Shown piece by piece: positions 26,109-33,902 of a DNA stretch of 64,000 nucleotides (its first letter is position 1; each line of letters starts with the position of its first letter). Origin of the DNA: CAYNXB01 sp964401045 (GTDB lineage: Bacteria > Pseudomonadota > Alphaproteobacteria > Sphingomonadales > Sphingomonadaceae); assembly GCA_964401045.1 (NCBI GenBank), contig CAYNXB010000003.1:1-64000 (forward strand). The letters are read 5' to 3'. The position numbers were made by a program, and so were the translations under genes. The notes beneath the pieces are model-generated. The model saw nothing but the letters and a program-made list of their open reading frames with translations, was not told where the DNA came from and searched no databases.

Positions 26109-26789
26109 TCAGCCGACCTTCGGCGGCACGAACGCGACGCCTTCCGCTTCAAGCTGCCGCTGCGCTTCCTCTTCGCGAGCCTCGGCGCGCTGTACGGCCG
26201 GGCGCTGCTCCATCGCGCGGGCATGGGCAGTGAAGCGGGGATAGCGCGACACGTCGTATCCCGCACCTTCGACGCGCCAGAACACCCAGTAGAGATAACC
26301 GTCCATCGCCGACCACGCGTCGCCGTACCACCACGGCCCGTCGGCAAGCCGGTCTTCGACGAGCTGGAAATATTCGTCCATTGCCTGCTCCGCGGTGTGC
26401 TTCACCACCGGCGCATTATCCGGCCCTGCGAAGAACATCGGCATGCGGATGCGGGTCACCAAGGGGTGGAGTGTCGCCGAGCAGAAACACAAATCGGCGA
26501 TCTGGTGCGCCCGCTCAGCCGCCGTCGCCGCCACGGGCATCAGCCGCGCGTCCGGAAACCGCTCGGCGAGATAGGTGAGGATGGCGACGTTCTCGGTCAG
26601 CACGGTGCCATCGATCGCGAGGGCAGGCACTTTGCCTTTGGGGTTGAAGCGTTTGAACTCCGGCGATTTGTGCTCGCCCTTGAGGAACCGCACGAGGCAG
26701 GTGTCGAACGCGACGCCGGCTTCTTCGAGCGCGATCGCGGTGACGCGGGCGCAAGTGTACGGCGCCATGTACAGGATCGTGTCGCTCAT
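26109..26789 (-). CDS. glutathione S-transferase family protein
   Basis: A 226-residue GST. The thioredoxin-like N-terminal domain begins MSDTILYMAPYTCARVTAIALEEAGV and has FNPKGKVPALAIDGTVLTENVAILTYLA, with the cis-Pro and the Glu-Asn that bind glutathione. The all-helical C-terminal domain follows from about residue 90. ATG 26789 was preferred over 26798 because GAGG lies just before it. In lignin-related pathways GSTs cleave ether bonds or isomerise ring-cleavage products; either would fit beside a Rieske oxygenase. It shares its upstream region, with one 18-bp dyad, with that divergent gene. Confidence 0.82.
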   Translation of the reverse strand: MSDTILYMAPYTCARVTAIALEEAGVAFDTCLVRFLKGEHKSPEFKRFNPKGKVPALAIDGTVLTENVAILTYLAERFPDARLMPVAATAAERAHQIADLCFCSATLHPLVTRIRMPMFFAGPDNAPVVKHTAEQAMDEYFQLVEDRLADGPWWYGDAWSAMDGYLYWVFWRVEGAGYDVSRYPRFTAHARAMEQRPAVQRAEAREEEAQRQLEAEGVAFVPPKVG

Positions 26790-26829
26790 CGGCCTCATTC
26801 CCTTCGCGCGCTTGCCTATACGCGGGAAT

Positions 26830-26847
26830 ATTCCTACACAAAAGAAT
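26830..26847. promoter_or_regulatory. 18-bp dyad site 7 (Rieske / GST intergenic)
   Basis: ATTCCTACACAAAAGAAT is the most divergent copy of the cluster dyad (AGAAT rather than GGAAT at the right end). It ends 16 bases before the Rieske ATG 26864 and lies 40 bases upstream of the GST start. A short palindrome GGGAATATTCC overlaps its left end at 26824-26834. Confidence 0.5.
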
Positions 26848-26863
26848 TATAAGGGAGGGGCGG

Positions 26864-27895
26864 ATGAACGCGTGGTTGCGCAACTGCTGGTATATGGCCG
26901 GCTGGAGCGAGGAAGTCGGGCCTGAAGGCCTGTCCCGCCGCATCTGCGATCGGCAAACCTACCTGTATCGACTGGAGAGCGGCGGGATCGCGGCGATCGA
27001 GGACCGGTGTCCGCATCGCTTCGCGCCACTGTCGCGCGGCACGCGTGAGGGCGACAACGTGGTGTGCGGCTACCACGGGCTGACGTTCTCACCCGCGGGC
27101 AAGTGCGTGCGCAATCCGTTCGCCGATCGGATCCCCGCCGGCACCGATATTCGCAACTGGGCGGCGATCGAGCGCGACGGCATAGTGTGGCTGTGGGGCG
27201 GCGCGCGCGAGGATGCCGATCCGGCGCTGATTCCCGATTTCGCGTTCGTGCCCGATACGCCGCACAGCCGTACGATCCACGGCTACACGCCGATGCAGGC
27301 GAACTACGAATACGGGACAGACAACCTCCTCGATCTCAGTCACATCGAGTTCGTTCACAAAGGTACTTTCGCAGGCCAGGGCGTGATCTTCGCCGGCCAG
27401 CACTCGACGCGGGCCGAAGGCGAGACGCTGCATTCCGACTGGTTCATGCCGGATATCCCGCCGCCCTCTGTGGCCTACGGGCGCTATCCGCCCGAAGCGC
27501 GGGTAGATCACTGGCTGGAGATGCGCTGGAATGCGCCCGCATCGATGCGGCTGCTGATCGGCGTCACCCCGCATGGGGCGGCGCGGGACGAGGGCTTCGA
27601 GCTGCCGCAGGCGCATATCCTGACGCCCGCCAGCGAGTACGAGACGCACTATTTCTGGGCCTCGACCCGTTACCACGATCTGCAATCGGCCGACGTCGAC
27701 GACATGCTCGGCAAGATGTTCGCCGGCGCATTCGACGACGAGGACAAGCCGATGATCGAAGCTGCCTATGCCAATGTGCGCGGCAAGGATTTCTGGGCCG
27801 AGAAGCCCGTCTCGCTCGGCATCGACCAGGGGGGCACGCGCGCCCGCCGAATGCTCGAGACGATGATCCGCAACGAACAATCACAACGGGGTTGA
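26864..27895 (+). CDS. Rieske non-heme iron oxygenase (O-demethylase-like)
   Basis: A 343-residue oxygenase component of the vanillate/dicamba O-demethylase (VanA/DdmC) type. The Rieske [2Fe-2S] site is CPH...CGYH: Cys49, His51, Cys68, His71. The mononuclear iron site is in DNLLDLSHIEFVH around residues 155-167. It probably demethylates or hydroxylates a methoxylated aromatic acid in the cytoplasm. No reductase or ferredoxin gene is in the cluster, so electrons must come from a partner encoded elsewhere. ATG 26864 follows AAGGGAGGGG. An MBL gene starts 5 bases after its stop. Confidence 0.88.
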   Translation: MNAWLRNCWYMAGWSEEVGPEGLSRRICDRQTYLYRLESGGIAAIEDRCPHRFAPLSRGTREGDNVVCGYHGLTFSPAGKCVRNPFADRIPAGTDIRNWAAIERDGIVWLWGGAREDADPALIPDFAFVPDTPHSRTIHGYTPMQANYEYGTDNLLDLSHIEFVHKGTFAGQGVIFAGQHSTRAEGETLHSDWFMPDIPPPSVAYGRYPPEARVDHWLEMRWNAPASMRLLIGVTPHGAARDEGFELPQAHILTPASEYETHYFWASTRYHDLQSADVDDMLGKMFAGAFDDEDKPMIEAAYANVRGKDFWAEKPVSLGIDQGGTRARRMLETMIRNEQSQRG

Positions 27896-27900
27896 TAGAC

Positions 27901-28872
27901 ATGCGCCGCTTACTGTTCGCCGCCACTGCCGCCTTCGCGCTGGCCGCGCCGTTGCCGGCGCAAACGCCCGCGCAGCCGGTTGGGAGCCGCTGGATCACGC
28001 TCGGCACCCAAGGCGGACCGATCCCGCTCCCGGCCCGTTCGCAGCCGGCCAACGTGCTCGTTACCGGCGATGGCGCCTATGTGATCGATGCGGGTGACGG
28101 CGTCGCGGAACAGCTTGCCAAGGCCGGCGTGCCGCTCGGCGCGGTCAAGGCGGTGGTGCTGAGCCACCTTCATTTCGATCACACGGCGGGACTGTTCGGC
28201 ATCATCAGCTTGCGGTGGCAGACGAGCATCTACTCGCCGATGACCATCTATGGCCCGCCGGGGACCAGGCAGCTGGTTGACGGGATTCTCGCCTCGATGC
28301 AGCCGGCGGTGGCCGCCGGATATGCCTATCCGGGCGAGTTCGAGCGACCGTTCGAGCCAGGCATTTCCGTGGTCGAAATCCGCGACGGTGCGAAATTCGA
28401 TCTCGGCCAAGGACATGTGACCGCCGCCAAGAATACCCATTACACGTTCACCGCGGGCAGCGCGGACGACAAGTCCTTTGAATCGCTCGCGCTGCGGTTC
28501 GATCTGCCGGACCGGGTCATCGCCTATACCGGCGACACCGGGCCCAGCGCGGCGGTCGAACGGTTGGCGAAGGGCGCGGACTTGCTGGTCACCGAAATGA
28601 TCGATTTCGATCGCACGGTCGCCGAGATCCACCGCCTCAGTCCCAACATGCCGGCGGCGGCGGTCACCGGCATCGAGACGCACTTGCGCGATCATCACGT
28701 AACGCCCGAACAGGTGGGCGAGATGGCGCACGCCGCCGACGTTAAATCGGTTGTCATCACGCATCTTTCCGCGCCCGCCTTCGATGGCCGGATCGGGCTG
28801 GAGTATCTGCAGGCAATCGGGCGGCACTACGCCGGACCGGTGGCGATAGCTCGCGACCTCGACTCGTTCTAA
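27901..28872 (+). CDS. exported metallo-beta-lactamase-fold hydrolase
   Basis: A 323-residue MBL-fold protein with a Sec signal peptide (MRRLLFAATAAFALAAPLPAQ). Unlike the MBL protein at 20.4 kb it has the complete metal motif SHLHFDHTAG, then KNTHYTF, AYTGDTGPS and VVITHLSAP. The order and spacing recall arylsulfatase / RNase Z-like and quorum-lactonase members. It should act in the periplasm, for example opening a lactone or ester before uptake; this is inference. It forms an operon with the Rieske gene (5-base spacing). Confidence 0.8.
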   Translation: MRRLLFAATAAFALAAPLPAQTPAQPVGSRWITLGTQGGPIPLPARSQPANVLVTGDGAYVIDAGDGVAEQLAKAGVPLGAVKAVVLSHLHFDHTAGLFGIISLRWQTSIYSPMTIYGPPGTRQLVDGILASMQPAVAAGYAYPGEFERPFEPGISVVEIRDGAKFDLGQGHVTAAKNTHYTFTAGSADDKSFESLALRFDLPDRVIAYTGDTGPSAAVERLAKGADLLVTEMIDFDRTVAEIHRLSPNMPAAAVTGIETHLRDHHVTPEQVGEMAHAADVKSVVITHLSAPAFDGRIGLEYLQAIGRHYAGPVAIARDLDSF

Positions 28873-28949
28873 AACCCGCAGATCGGTCGGCCAAGCCGCC
28901 GATACGCTGGAGTAACTCCAGCCGACAGGTGCGCCGTTCGATGCGGAGG

Positions 28950-29171
28950 CTAAAGCACCCCGGCTTCGCTGGCTTTGACAATCAGGTGGGCTCGATTGCG
29001 TGCGCCCATCTTGTGCCTGGCGTTCTCGAGATGCCGTTCGACGGTGCGCGGCGCCAGCTCGATTTGCAGCGCCACCTCCTTGCTTGTCAGCCCGTTCGAG
29101 GTGAGGAACACGACTTCCCGTTCTCGCCTGGTCAGCGGGGTCTGCACCCCATGCACATAGGTCTCCATCAT
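28950..29171 (-). CDS. LuxR HTH-only regulator, copy 1
   Basis: A 73-residue protein that is little more than a LuxR/FixJ HTH: LTRREREVVFLTSNGLTSKEVALQI, then RTVERHLENARHKMGARNRAHLI. There is no receiver or ligand domain. It is closely similar to the neighbouring 29283-29585 gene, which suggests tandem duplication. A 17-bp palindrome (GCTGGAGT-A-ACTCCAGC, 28906-28922) lies just after its stop. Without a sensor domain it may be constitutive, be controlled by a partner, or act as a dominant-negative dimer partner. Confidence 0.7.
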   Translation of the reverse strand: MMETYVHGVQTPLTRREREVVFLTSNGLTSKEVALQIELAPRTVERHLENARHKMGARNRAHLIVKASEAGVL

Positions 29172-29282
29172 CTTGCCCCTTTCGCCCCATTTGAACCTCC
29201 CGTGAAATACGGTCGATTCGTAGTGCCATTGTGCGCCCCGGCTTGTTGCGGGATGACGACAATGGATATTCGCCTGATCACT

Positions 29283-29585
29283 TCATTCAGGCGTCAAATT
29301 CTCCTTTCGAGTACCGCGCAAATCCAGGGAAAGTTGCTTCGGCAGCTTCTCGGCTGCGCCCGGCTCCGCGAGCAATCCGGCTTTGAGCGCCTTGCTGATC
29401 AGGTGCGCGCGATTGCGCGCGCCAAGTTTCAACCGGGCATTTTCGATATGCCGTTCCACCGTCCTGTGAGCGATGGTGATCTGCTGCGCGATCTCTTTGC
29501 TGGTATAGCCGTTTGCAGCTAACCGCAGGACCTCGCTTTCGCGCACTGTCAGTCGAGTATGGGCGAAATCGAAGTCCATCAGCAT
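29283..29585 (-). CDS. LuxR HTH-only regulator, copy 2
   Basis: A 100-residue HTH-only LuxR-type protein: LTVRESEVLRLAANGYTSKEIAQQI, then RTVERHIENARLKLGARNRAHLI, with a 25-residue basic tail (LPKQLSLDLRGTRKENLTPE). It aligns along the whole HTH with copy 1. ATG 29585 is preceded by GAGGGTGCC. It is divergent from the amyloid-like operon, with 383 bases between, so it is a candidate regulator of that operon. Confidence 0.7.
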   Translation of the reverse strand: MLMDFDFAHTRLTVRESEVLRLAANGYTSKEIAQQITIAHRTVERHIENARLKLGARNRAHLISKALKAGLLAEPGAAEKLPKQLSLDLRGTRKENLTPE

Positions 29586-29968
29586 GGCACCCTCGGAGCC
29601 AAACGGCTCTAGCGCGTCCCGGAAATCCTCATCTCAAGCAATCGGCCCTCAAATTAGGTTTTATTGTCAGCGTCATTGGGTGAATGATTAACATCTATCA
29701 ACCATGGCGTCATGGAGAAAAACCACCAGAGGAAATCCCGTGGGGGGTCTGAACAGGTTGCCGGGGGACTGCGATGATGGGAATGACGCCCGGCCGACTT
29801 CCAATGAATTCGAGCGCGGTTTCGAGTGGCACTTTTTTGCCAGCCTTTCTCCTAAGCCAAAAGGCGCGCTCTATTTAGCTTGCTAGTCCGTCGGATGGTG
29901 ACTGCTGCTGTCGTCCGTCACCTTGCTCCTGCCTCGGGACTCGCCGAGGCCAAGGAGGGACGGGCACC
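29586..29968. other. divergent intergenic region before the amyloid-like operon
   Basis: 383 bases with no convincing gene. An open frame at 29704-29886 lacks a family match or signal and is not annotated. An AT-rich patch around 29650-29700 with a small dyad TCATT-GGGTG-AATGA (29673-29687) is the most promoter-like part. Transcription could go left into the HTH gene and right into the operon starting at 29969. Confidence 0.45.
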
Positions 29969-30499
29969 ATGCCGCCGATCATCAGCACTTCCCACGGTCT
30001 CAGATACGTGGCCGTCGCTGTCGCCTGCTTCGCCGGTTTGTCTCCCCTCCAGGCTTTGCAGGCGCAGGGCACCGGCGTCGGACCCACCGCCCCTCCAGGC
30101 AGCTTCATCATCGTACGCGAAGTTCCGACCCGGCCGGCATACGAGCCCGGAGTCGGCGACGCGACGTGGGTGGAAACGTCCCCCGACCAGGCCTTTGCCG
30201 ACGCGCTCGATCTCGGCCTCTCGGTTATCGACGATGCCGCTGCGGCGGGCATCACCAGTGGGCCCGTGCTCGCGCAGTACCCGGCCAGCACGGCGACTTT
30301 CCAGTCGACCGACCAGGCTGTCAACGACACCATCATCTCGTCGGGCCTCGGCGGGCTCAACCAGCCGGGCGGCGGCAGTATCGGTTCGACCGTCGGGGCA
30401 TCGCTCGATGCAGGGCTGGCAGCCGGCGGCGCCGGCATCAATTCGGCGATCGGGTCGGTCAGCGGCGCATTGTCCAGTCTTGGGGGGCTGGGCCGGTGA
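29969..30499 (+). CDS. secreted protein opening the amyloid-like operon
   Basis: A 176-residue exported protein with a signal peptide ending near LQALQAQG. The mature part is low in charge and ends in a Gly/Ser/Ala-rich tail (GSIGSTVGASLDAGLAAGG...LGGLGR). ATG 29969 follows AAGGAGGG. Its TGA overlaps the next gene's GTG (GTGA), so the two are coupled. No family is recognised. By position it could be an accessory or chaperone-like component of the putative amyloid system, but it does not resemble the Pseudomonas FapA I know. Confidence 0.6.
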   Translation: MPPIISTSHGLRYVAVAVACFAGLSPLQALQAQGTGVGPTAPPGSFIIVREVPTRPAYEPGVGDATWVETSPDQAFADALDLGLSVIDDAAAAGITSGPVLAQYPASTATFQSTDQAVNDTIISSGLGGLNQPGGGSIGSTVGASLDAGLAAGGAGINSAIGSVSGALSSLGGLGR

Positions 30500-31116
30500 A
30501 CGTGGGTGGCCCCCGGATCCGCGCCCTGCTCCTGGCGGCGGCCGCGGCGTTGTTTTCCGCTCCGGCGAACGCGCAGGACGCGCCGCCGCCCGAACAGCCG
30601 GCGGACAGCGTGATCGTGGGCAATCCCGCAGATTCCTTCAGCGGCCTGCGGCAGCTCAACATCGCCGCCGGGTCGCGCAACCAGCAGCTCAATCTGGGCG
30701 TCATCGCGCTCGGCGATTTCGCCATAGCGACCGCCTCCGCGGCGCAGATAGCCGACAATCCCGCGCTCGCCGGTGATCACGCTGCGAGCGTTGTGGTCCC
30801 GGACGGTGCCTTCGCGAACAGTCAGGGCATCACGGCGGTGAACGCGACGGCGGGGTCGGACAACCAGCAAGCAAACGTGGCGCTGATCGCCATTGGATTG
30901 GAAGGGCGGGTCATTGCGGACGCAGTGCTCATGCAAACCCGCGCTTCCCACGAGCCGGGTGAGGAACAGGGGGCCGCTGCTCCCGAACGCTCCGTGACCA
31001 TGGGTCAGGGCGCTTTCGCCAACAGCAGCGGGATTATCCAGGTGAGCCTCATCGGGGGCGCGAGGAACTCCTCCGCCAATCTAGCGGTGCTGACCGTCCA
31101 GGCCGGCAACGACTGA
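30496..31116 (+). CDS. secreted repeat protein, amyloid-subunit-like (smaller)
   Basis: A 206-residue protein with a signal peptide (RALLLAAAAALFSAPANAQ) and three imperfect repeats at about residues 48-75, 105-134 and 173-201. Shared features are GI or GL, a strand, AG-x2-NQQ-x-N, then IAIG; examples are AAGSRNQQLNLGVIALG and TAGSDNQQANVALIAIG. Asn/Gln/Gly-rich strand-turn repeats of this kind occur in curli and Fap amyloid subunits. GTG 30496 overlaps the previous stop by 4 bases. I interpret it as a minor or nucleating subunit, comparable in position to FapB; this is inference from repeats and gene order. Confidence 0.65.
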   Translation: MNVGGPRIRALLLAAAAALFSAPANAQDAPPPEQPADSVIVGNPADSFSGLRQLNIAAGSRNQQLNLGVIALGDFAIATASAAQIADNPALAGDHAASVVVPDGAFANSQGITAVNATAGSDNQQANVALIAIGLEGRVIADAVLMQTRASHEPGEEQGAAAPERSVTMGQGAFANSSGIIQVSLIGGARNSSANLAVLTVQAGND

Positions 31117-31131
31117 GCAAGGAGACTGGAA

Positions 31132-32253
31132 ATGCGTAAGTACCAACTGATGGGAGGCGTGGCGATTGTTGCCATGGCCCTCTCGCCGCTGCCGGCGTTC
31201 GCGCAATCGGCGGCGGATATCGAGGACGAGATCGGCGACAGCATGGAAAGCCGTCCCGAAGGCATCGAATATGGCCTGCGGGGCGTGGCCGACATCACCT
31301 ACGAGAACGAGATCGAGACCGAGATCGAGACTGATATCGATTTCACCAAGGATGTGGTGCTTTCCGGTACGGTTTCGCTCTCGGGCACGGTCGTCACGGA
31401 TGCCGCCGCGGTGGCAGTCGTCGACAACAAGCAGGTTCTCGTCGGCAACACGCTGGAATACACCGAAGAGAACGAGCTGAACGCCGAGAATGGCTGGGTC
31501 AGCGCGGTGTTCGGCCAGGGCGTCAGCGAATCCGGACAGGATCCCAACGACAGCGCCACTGACGGCGTTGTGCAGCCCGCGATCCGGGCCGGCTTCTTCG
31601 CCCCGGTGATCAACACCGTCAACGCGTTCAGCGTTGATGTTGCGGGCAATGTCGGCCTCAACTTCGGTGCCGGTAACTACAACGTGCAGGAAAACATTGC
31701 CGCGCTGGCTTCGTCCACCTTCGAGGGCGACGACGCGGATACCGGCAGCATGGCGGAAGCCTCGCTGACGGCCCTGCAGTTGAGCGTCGACAACACCATC
31801 GGCGCCAATCCCGACGACGTCCTCGACGAGGACGATCCCGAGATCGGCGGCGGCGGGAACAACTTCCGCGTGCGCAACACGGTGTTTGGTGGACCGATCA
31901 ACGTCGAAGCCGATGGCAACCTCGGCATCAACGCGGTGGCCGGCGTGATGAACATGCAGAAGAACGCGCTGGTAATGGCAGTGGCAACCGATTCCGCGAT
32001 GGCGGAAGCGACCGCGGCCGTCATCCAGGCCAGCGTTGCCAACTACGTGGAGGTTCAGGACGAGATCAATGTGGTCAATCCTGGCGCCTACACCGGTGCG
32101 GGCAACCTGGGCGTGAACCTGGCGGCCGGCAGCTACAACCAGCAGATGAACTCGCTGGTTGCGGCCGTTGGGCTTGCTGGTGCGGGCAATGGCGGGACTC
32201 CGACCCCTCCGCCTCCGCCCCCGCCTCCGCCGCCTCCGCCCGATCAGAGCTGA
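31132..32253 (+). CDS. secreted repeat protein, amyloid-subunit-like (major), poly-Pro tail
   Basis: A 373-residue protein with a signal peptide (cleavage near PAFAQ, residue 25). An acidic segment of Glu-Ile-Glu-Thr repeats lies near residues 57-72. Three repeats occur at about 169-193, 259-284 and 322-347, each with GN-[LV]-G-x-N-x2-AG-x2-N-x-Q-x-N. They match the repeat theme of the preceding gene. The C-terminus is a run of 12 prolines (residues 359-370) before DQS, encoded by mixed CCG/CCT/CCC codons. ATG 31132 follows AAGGAGA. By size and position it resembles FapC, the main amyloid fibre subunit. The poly-Pro tail is unusual and pairs with the prolyl-hydroxylase gene at 36066. Confidence 0.65.
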   Translation: MRKYQLMGGVAIVAMALSPLPAFAQSAADIEDEIGDSMESRPEGIEYGLRGVADITYENEIETEIETDIDFTKDVVLSGTVSLSGTVVTDAAAVAVVDNKQVLVGNTLEYTEENELNAENGWVSAVFGQGVSESGQDPNDSATDGVVQPAIRAGFFAPVINTVNAFSVDVAGNVGLNFGAGNYNVQENIAALASSTFEGDDADTGSMAEASLTALQLSVDNTIGANPDDVLDEDDPEIGGGGNNFRVRNTVFGGPINVEADGNLGINAVAGVMNMQKNALVMAVATDSAMAEATAAVIQASVANYVEVQDEINVVNPGAYTGAGNLGVNLAAGSYNQQMNSLVAAVGLAGAGNGGTPTPPPPPPPPPPPPDQS

Positions 32254-32312
32254 GCGATTTGGCGAAACCTTGGGGGATCGCTTCGGCGATCCCCCCTCTT
32301 CACGAGGCCCGG

Positions 32313-33020
32313 ATGCGTCATCGCCTTCTCATTTCCGCTCTGCTTGCGGTCCTTTCCACCGGCTGCATGACCATGCCCCAGGGCGTTGCGCCCGTCGCTG
32401 CCGTACAGGGCCAGGGCGGGCAACTGGTCTACAAGCCGCTGGCCAGCTGGAAGGAGCGCAAGTTCATCGACATGGTCCGCCAGCGGACGGACTTCAGCTG
32501 CGGCGCGGCCGCCTTGGCGACCATCTTCAACTACGCTTACGGCAAGCAGACGAGCGAGCAGCAGATCCTCGTCAATATGCTCAAGATCGCCGATCCCGAT
32601 CTCATCCGCGAGAAAGGGTTCTCGCTGCTGGATATGAAGAACTACGTGGCCGCGGTCGGCATGACCGGCCAGGGCTACGAAGTCGAGTTCGATGCGCTGA
32701 AGCAGCTCAAGGTGCCTGCAATCGCGCTCCTCGACATCAGGAATTACAAACACTTCGTGGTGGTTCGGAAAGCGGACGACGACTTCGTGTACGTCGCCGA
32801 TCCGGCGCTCGGGAACCGCGTGATGCGGCGTCAGAACTTCGAGGCATCGTGGAACAACGTGGTGTTCGTCGTGGTCGGCGAAGGCTTCGACGCGAACACC
32901 GTGCTGATGAACCCGCCGCCGCCGCTTTCCGCCGCGCGCCTTTATGGCCTGCGCTCTCCGGTACTGAATGCCGAAGCGTACGATTTCGGTCTCGGCCCGG
33001 CCTACGGCTTCGTATTCTAG
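32313..33020 (+). CDS. C39-family peptidase lipoprotein (FapD-like)
   Basis: A 235-residue lipoprotein with lipobox LSTGC (Cys18) and a C39 cysteine-peptidase domain. The catalytic residues are Cys63 in DFSCGAAALATI, His147 in NYKHFVVV and Asp163 in YVADPAL. Stand-alone C39 peptidases that are exported rather than fused to an ABC transporter are typical of the FapD component of functional amyloid systems, and of some other envelope pathways. ATG 32313 follows ACGAGG. The Cys-His-Asp set is intact, so it should be active, probably processing a protein of this operon. Confidence 0.8.
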   Translation: MRHRLLISALLAVLSTGCMTMPQGVAPVAAVQGQGGQLVYKPLASWKERKFIDMVRQRTDFSCGAAALATIFNYAYGKQTSEQQILVNMLKIADPDLIREKGFSLLDMKNYVAAVGMTGQGYEVEFDALKQLKVPAIALLDIRNYKHFVVVRKADDDFVYVADPALGNRVMRRQNFEASWNNVVFVVVGEGFDANTVLMNPPPPLSAARLYGLRSPVLNAEAYDFGLGPAYGFVF

Positions 33021-33032
33021 GGGAGGCGAGAG

Positions 33033-33902
33033 ATGAGTGGTCGTCATCAAGCAAGGCGCAGGGCAGGGCGCTGGGGCCGCGCGCGCAAGATCGGCGCGGC
33101 TGCCTCGCTCGCCTGTTACGCCGCGGTCCTGTCCGGCGCAGGCCCGCCGTCGAGCGGGCTGGAAGGGCTCGGCCGGGTGGTCGAAGACGGCGAGCTGGCG
33201 GATATGCGCGGCAAGTTCGTCCAGCCTTCGGGGGTCCATTTCTTCGGCATCCAGATGCTGCAGACCTGGCAAGGCGCCGACGGGGTGACGCTGCAGGCAA
33301 CTCTGGAATTCAACGTCGATTTCGCCGGCAGCGCCGCGACCGCGGCCGGAGCGACGCCGCGGCTGCAGGTCGGCTGGAGCCGTTCGTGCGCTTCATGCGG
33401 CGATCCGAGCATGGACGTGCACACGCCGGCCACGCCGGGCCCCAATGGGCCGGTCACGCTCACGCAGGCTTCCGATGCATTCCCGCTCGGCGACTACGTC
33501 ACCGTGAACGGGCTGGTGCAGAGCCAGCAGATTGCGGGTTCGGACAACAACGTGCGCAACGTTATGCGCGTCGACATCGTGCCTGCCTCCGCCACGTCGC
33601 ACGGGCCAGAGGGCGGGGCCGATCTGGACACGAGCGCCACCCACGTGCTCGCCAATGGCGACGCGATCCATTTCGTCGTCGCCAGGAACGAACTGGGCAT
33701 GGCGATCACGCGGGGGGGCGAAATGGTTCGCGGTGGTGTCGGTGGCCCCGCCAGCCAGGCGGCGCAGGAAGTGATCCTGCAAAGCAGCTTTAACGCCATC
33801 CGCAACGAAATCGGGATCACGCTGGGCGTGGATGACGTGGGCCAGCTCGATCGCATCGGCGTCAGCGGTGCGATGTCGGCGATGAAGGGGCGGGGGCTAT
33901 GA
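33033..33902 (+). CDS. exported protein with possible peptidase-processing motif (FapE position)
   Basis: A 289-residue protein with a basic N-terminal region and a hydrophobic segment (IGAAASLACYAAVLSGAG) that could be a signal. Near residue 52 it has EDGELADMRGKF, reminiscent of double-Gly leaders (ELxxI/MxGG) cut by C39 peptidases, although here it reads GK. The following VQPSGVHFFGIQMLQTWQ and a possible disulfide in SCASCGDP are visible. No family is recognised with confidence. The position after the C39 peptidase corresponds to FapE. It overlaps the next gene by 4 bases. Confidence 0.55.
   Translation: MSGRHQARRRAGRWGRARKIGAAASLACYAAVLSGAGPPSSGLEGLGRVVEDGELADMRGKFVQPSGVHFFGIQMLQTWQGADGVTLQATLEFNVDFAGSAATAAGATPRLQVGWSRSCASCGDPSMDVHTPATPGPNGPVTLTQASDAFPLGDYVTVNGLVQSQQIAGSDNNVRNVMRVDIVPASATSHGPEGGADLDTSATHVLANGDAIHFVVARNELGMAITRGGEMVRGGVGGPASQAAQEVILQSSFNAIRNEIGITLGVDDVGQLDRIGVSGAMSAMKGRGL

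Noticed and set aside
28906..28922. 17-bp palindrome GCTGGAGT-A-ACTCCAGC as an operator
   Set aside because: It lies between convergent gene ends, where no promoter is expected, and has no T-run; it is noted as a possible 3'-end structure only.
29704..29886. 60-codon frame in the divergent region before the amyloid-like operon
   Set aside because: No signal peptide, no recognised family and no clear ribosome-binding site; the region is better read as a promoter region.
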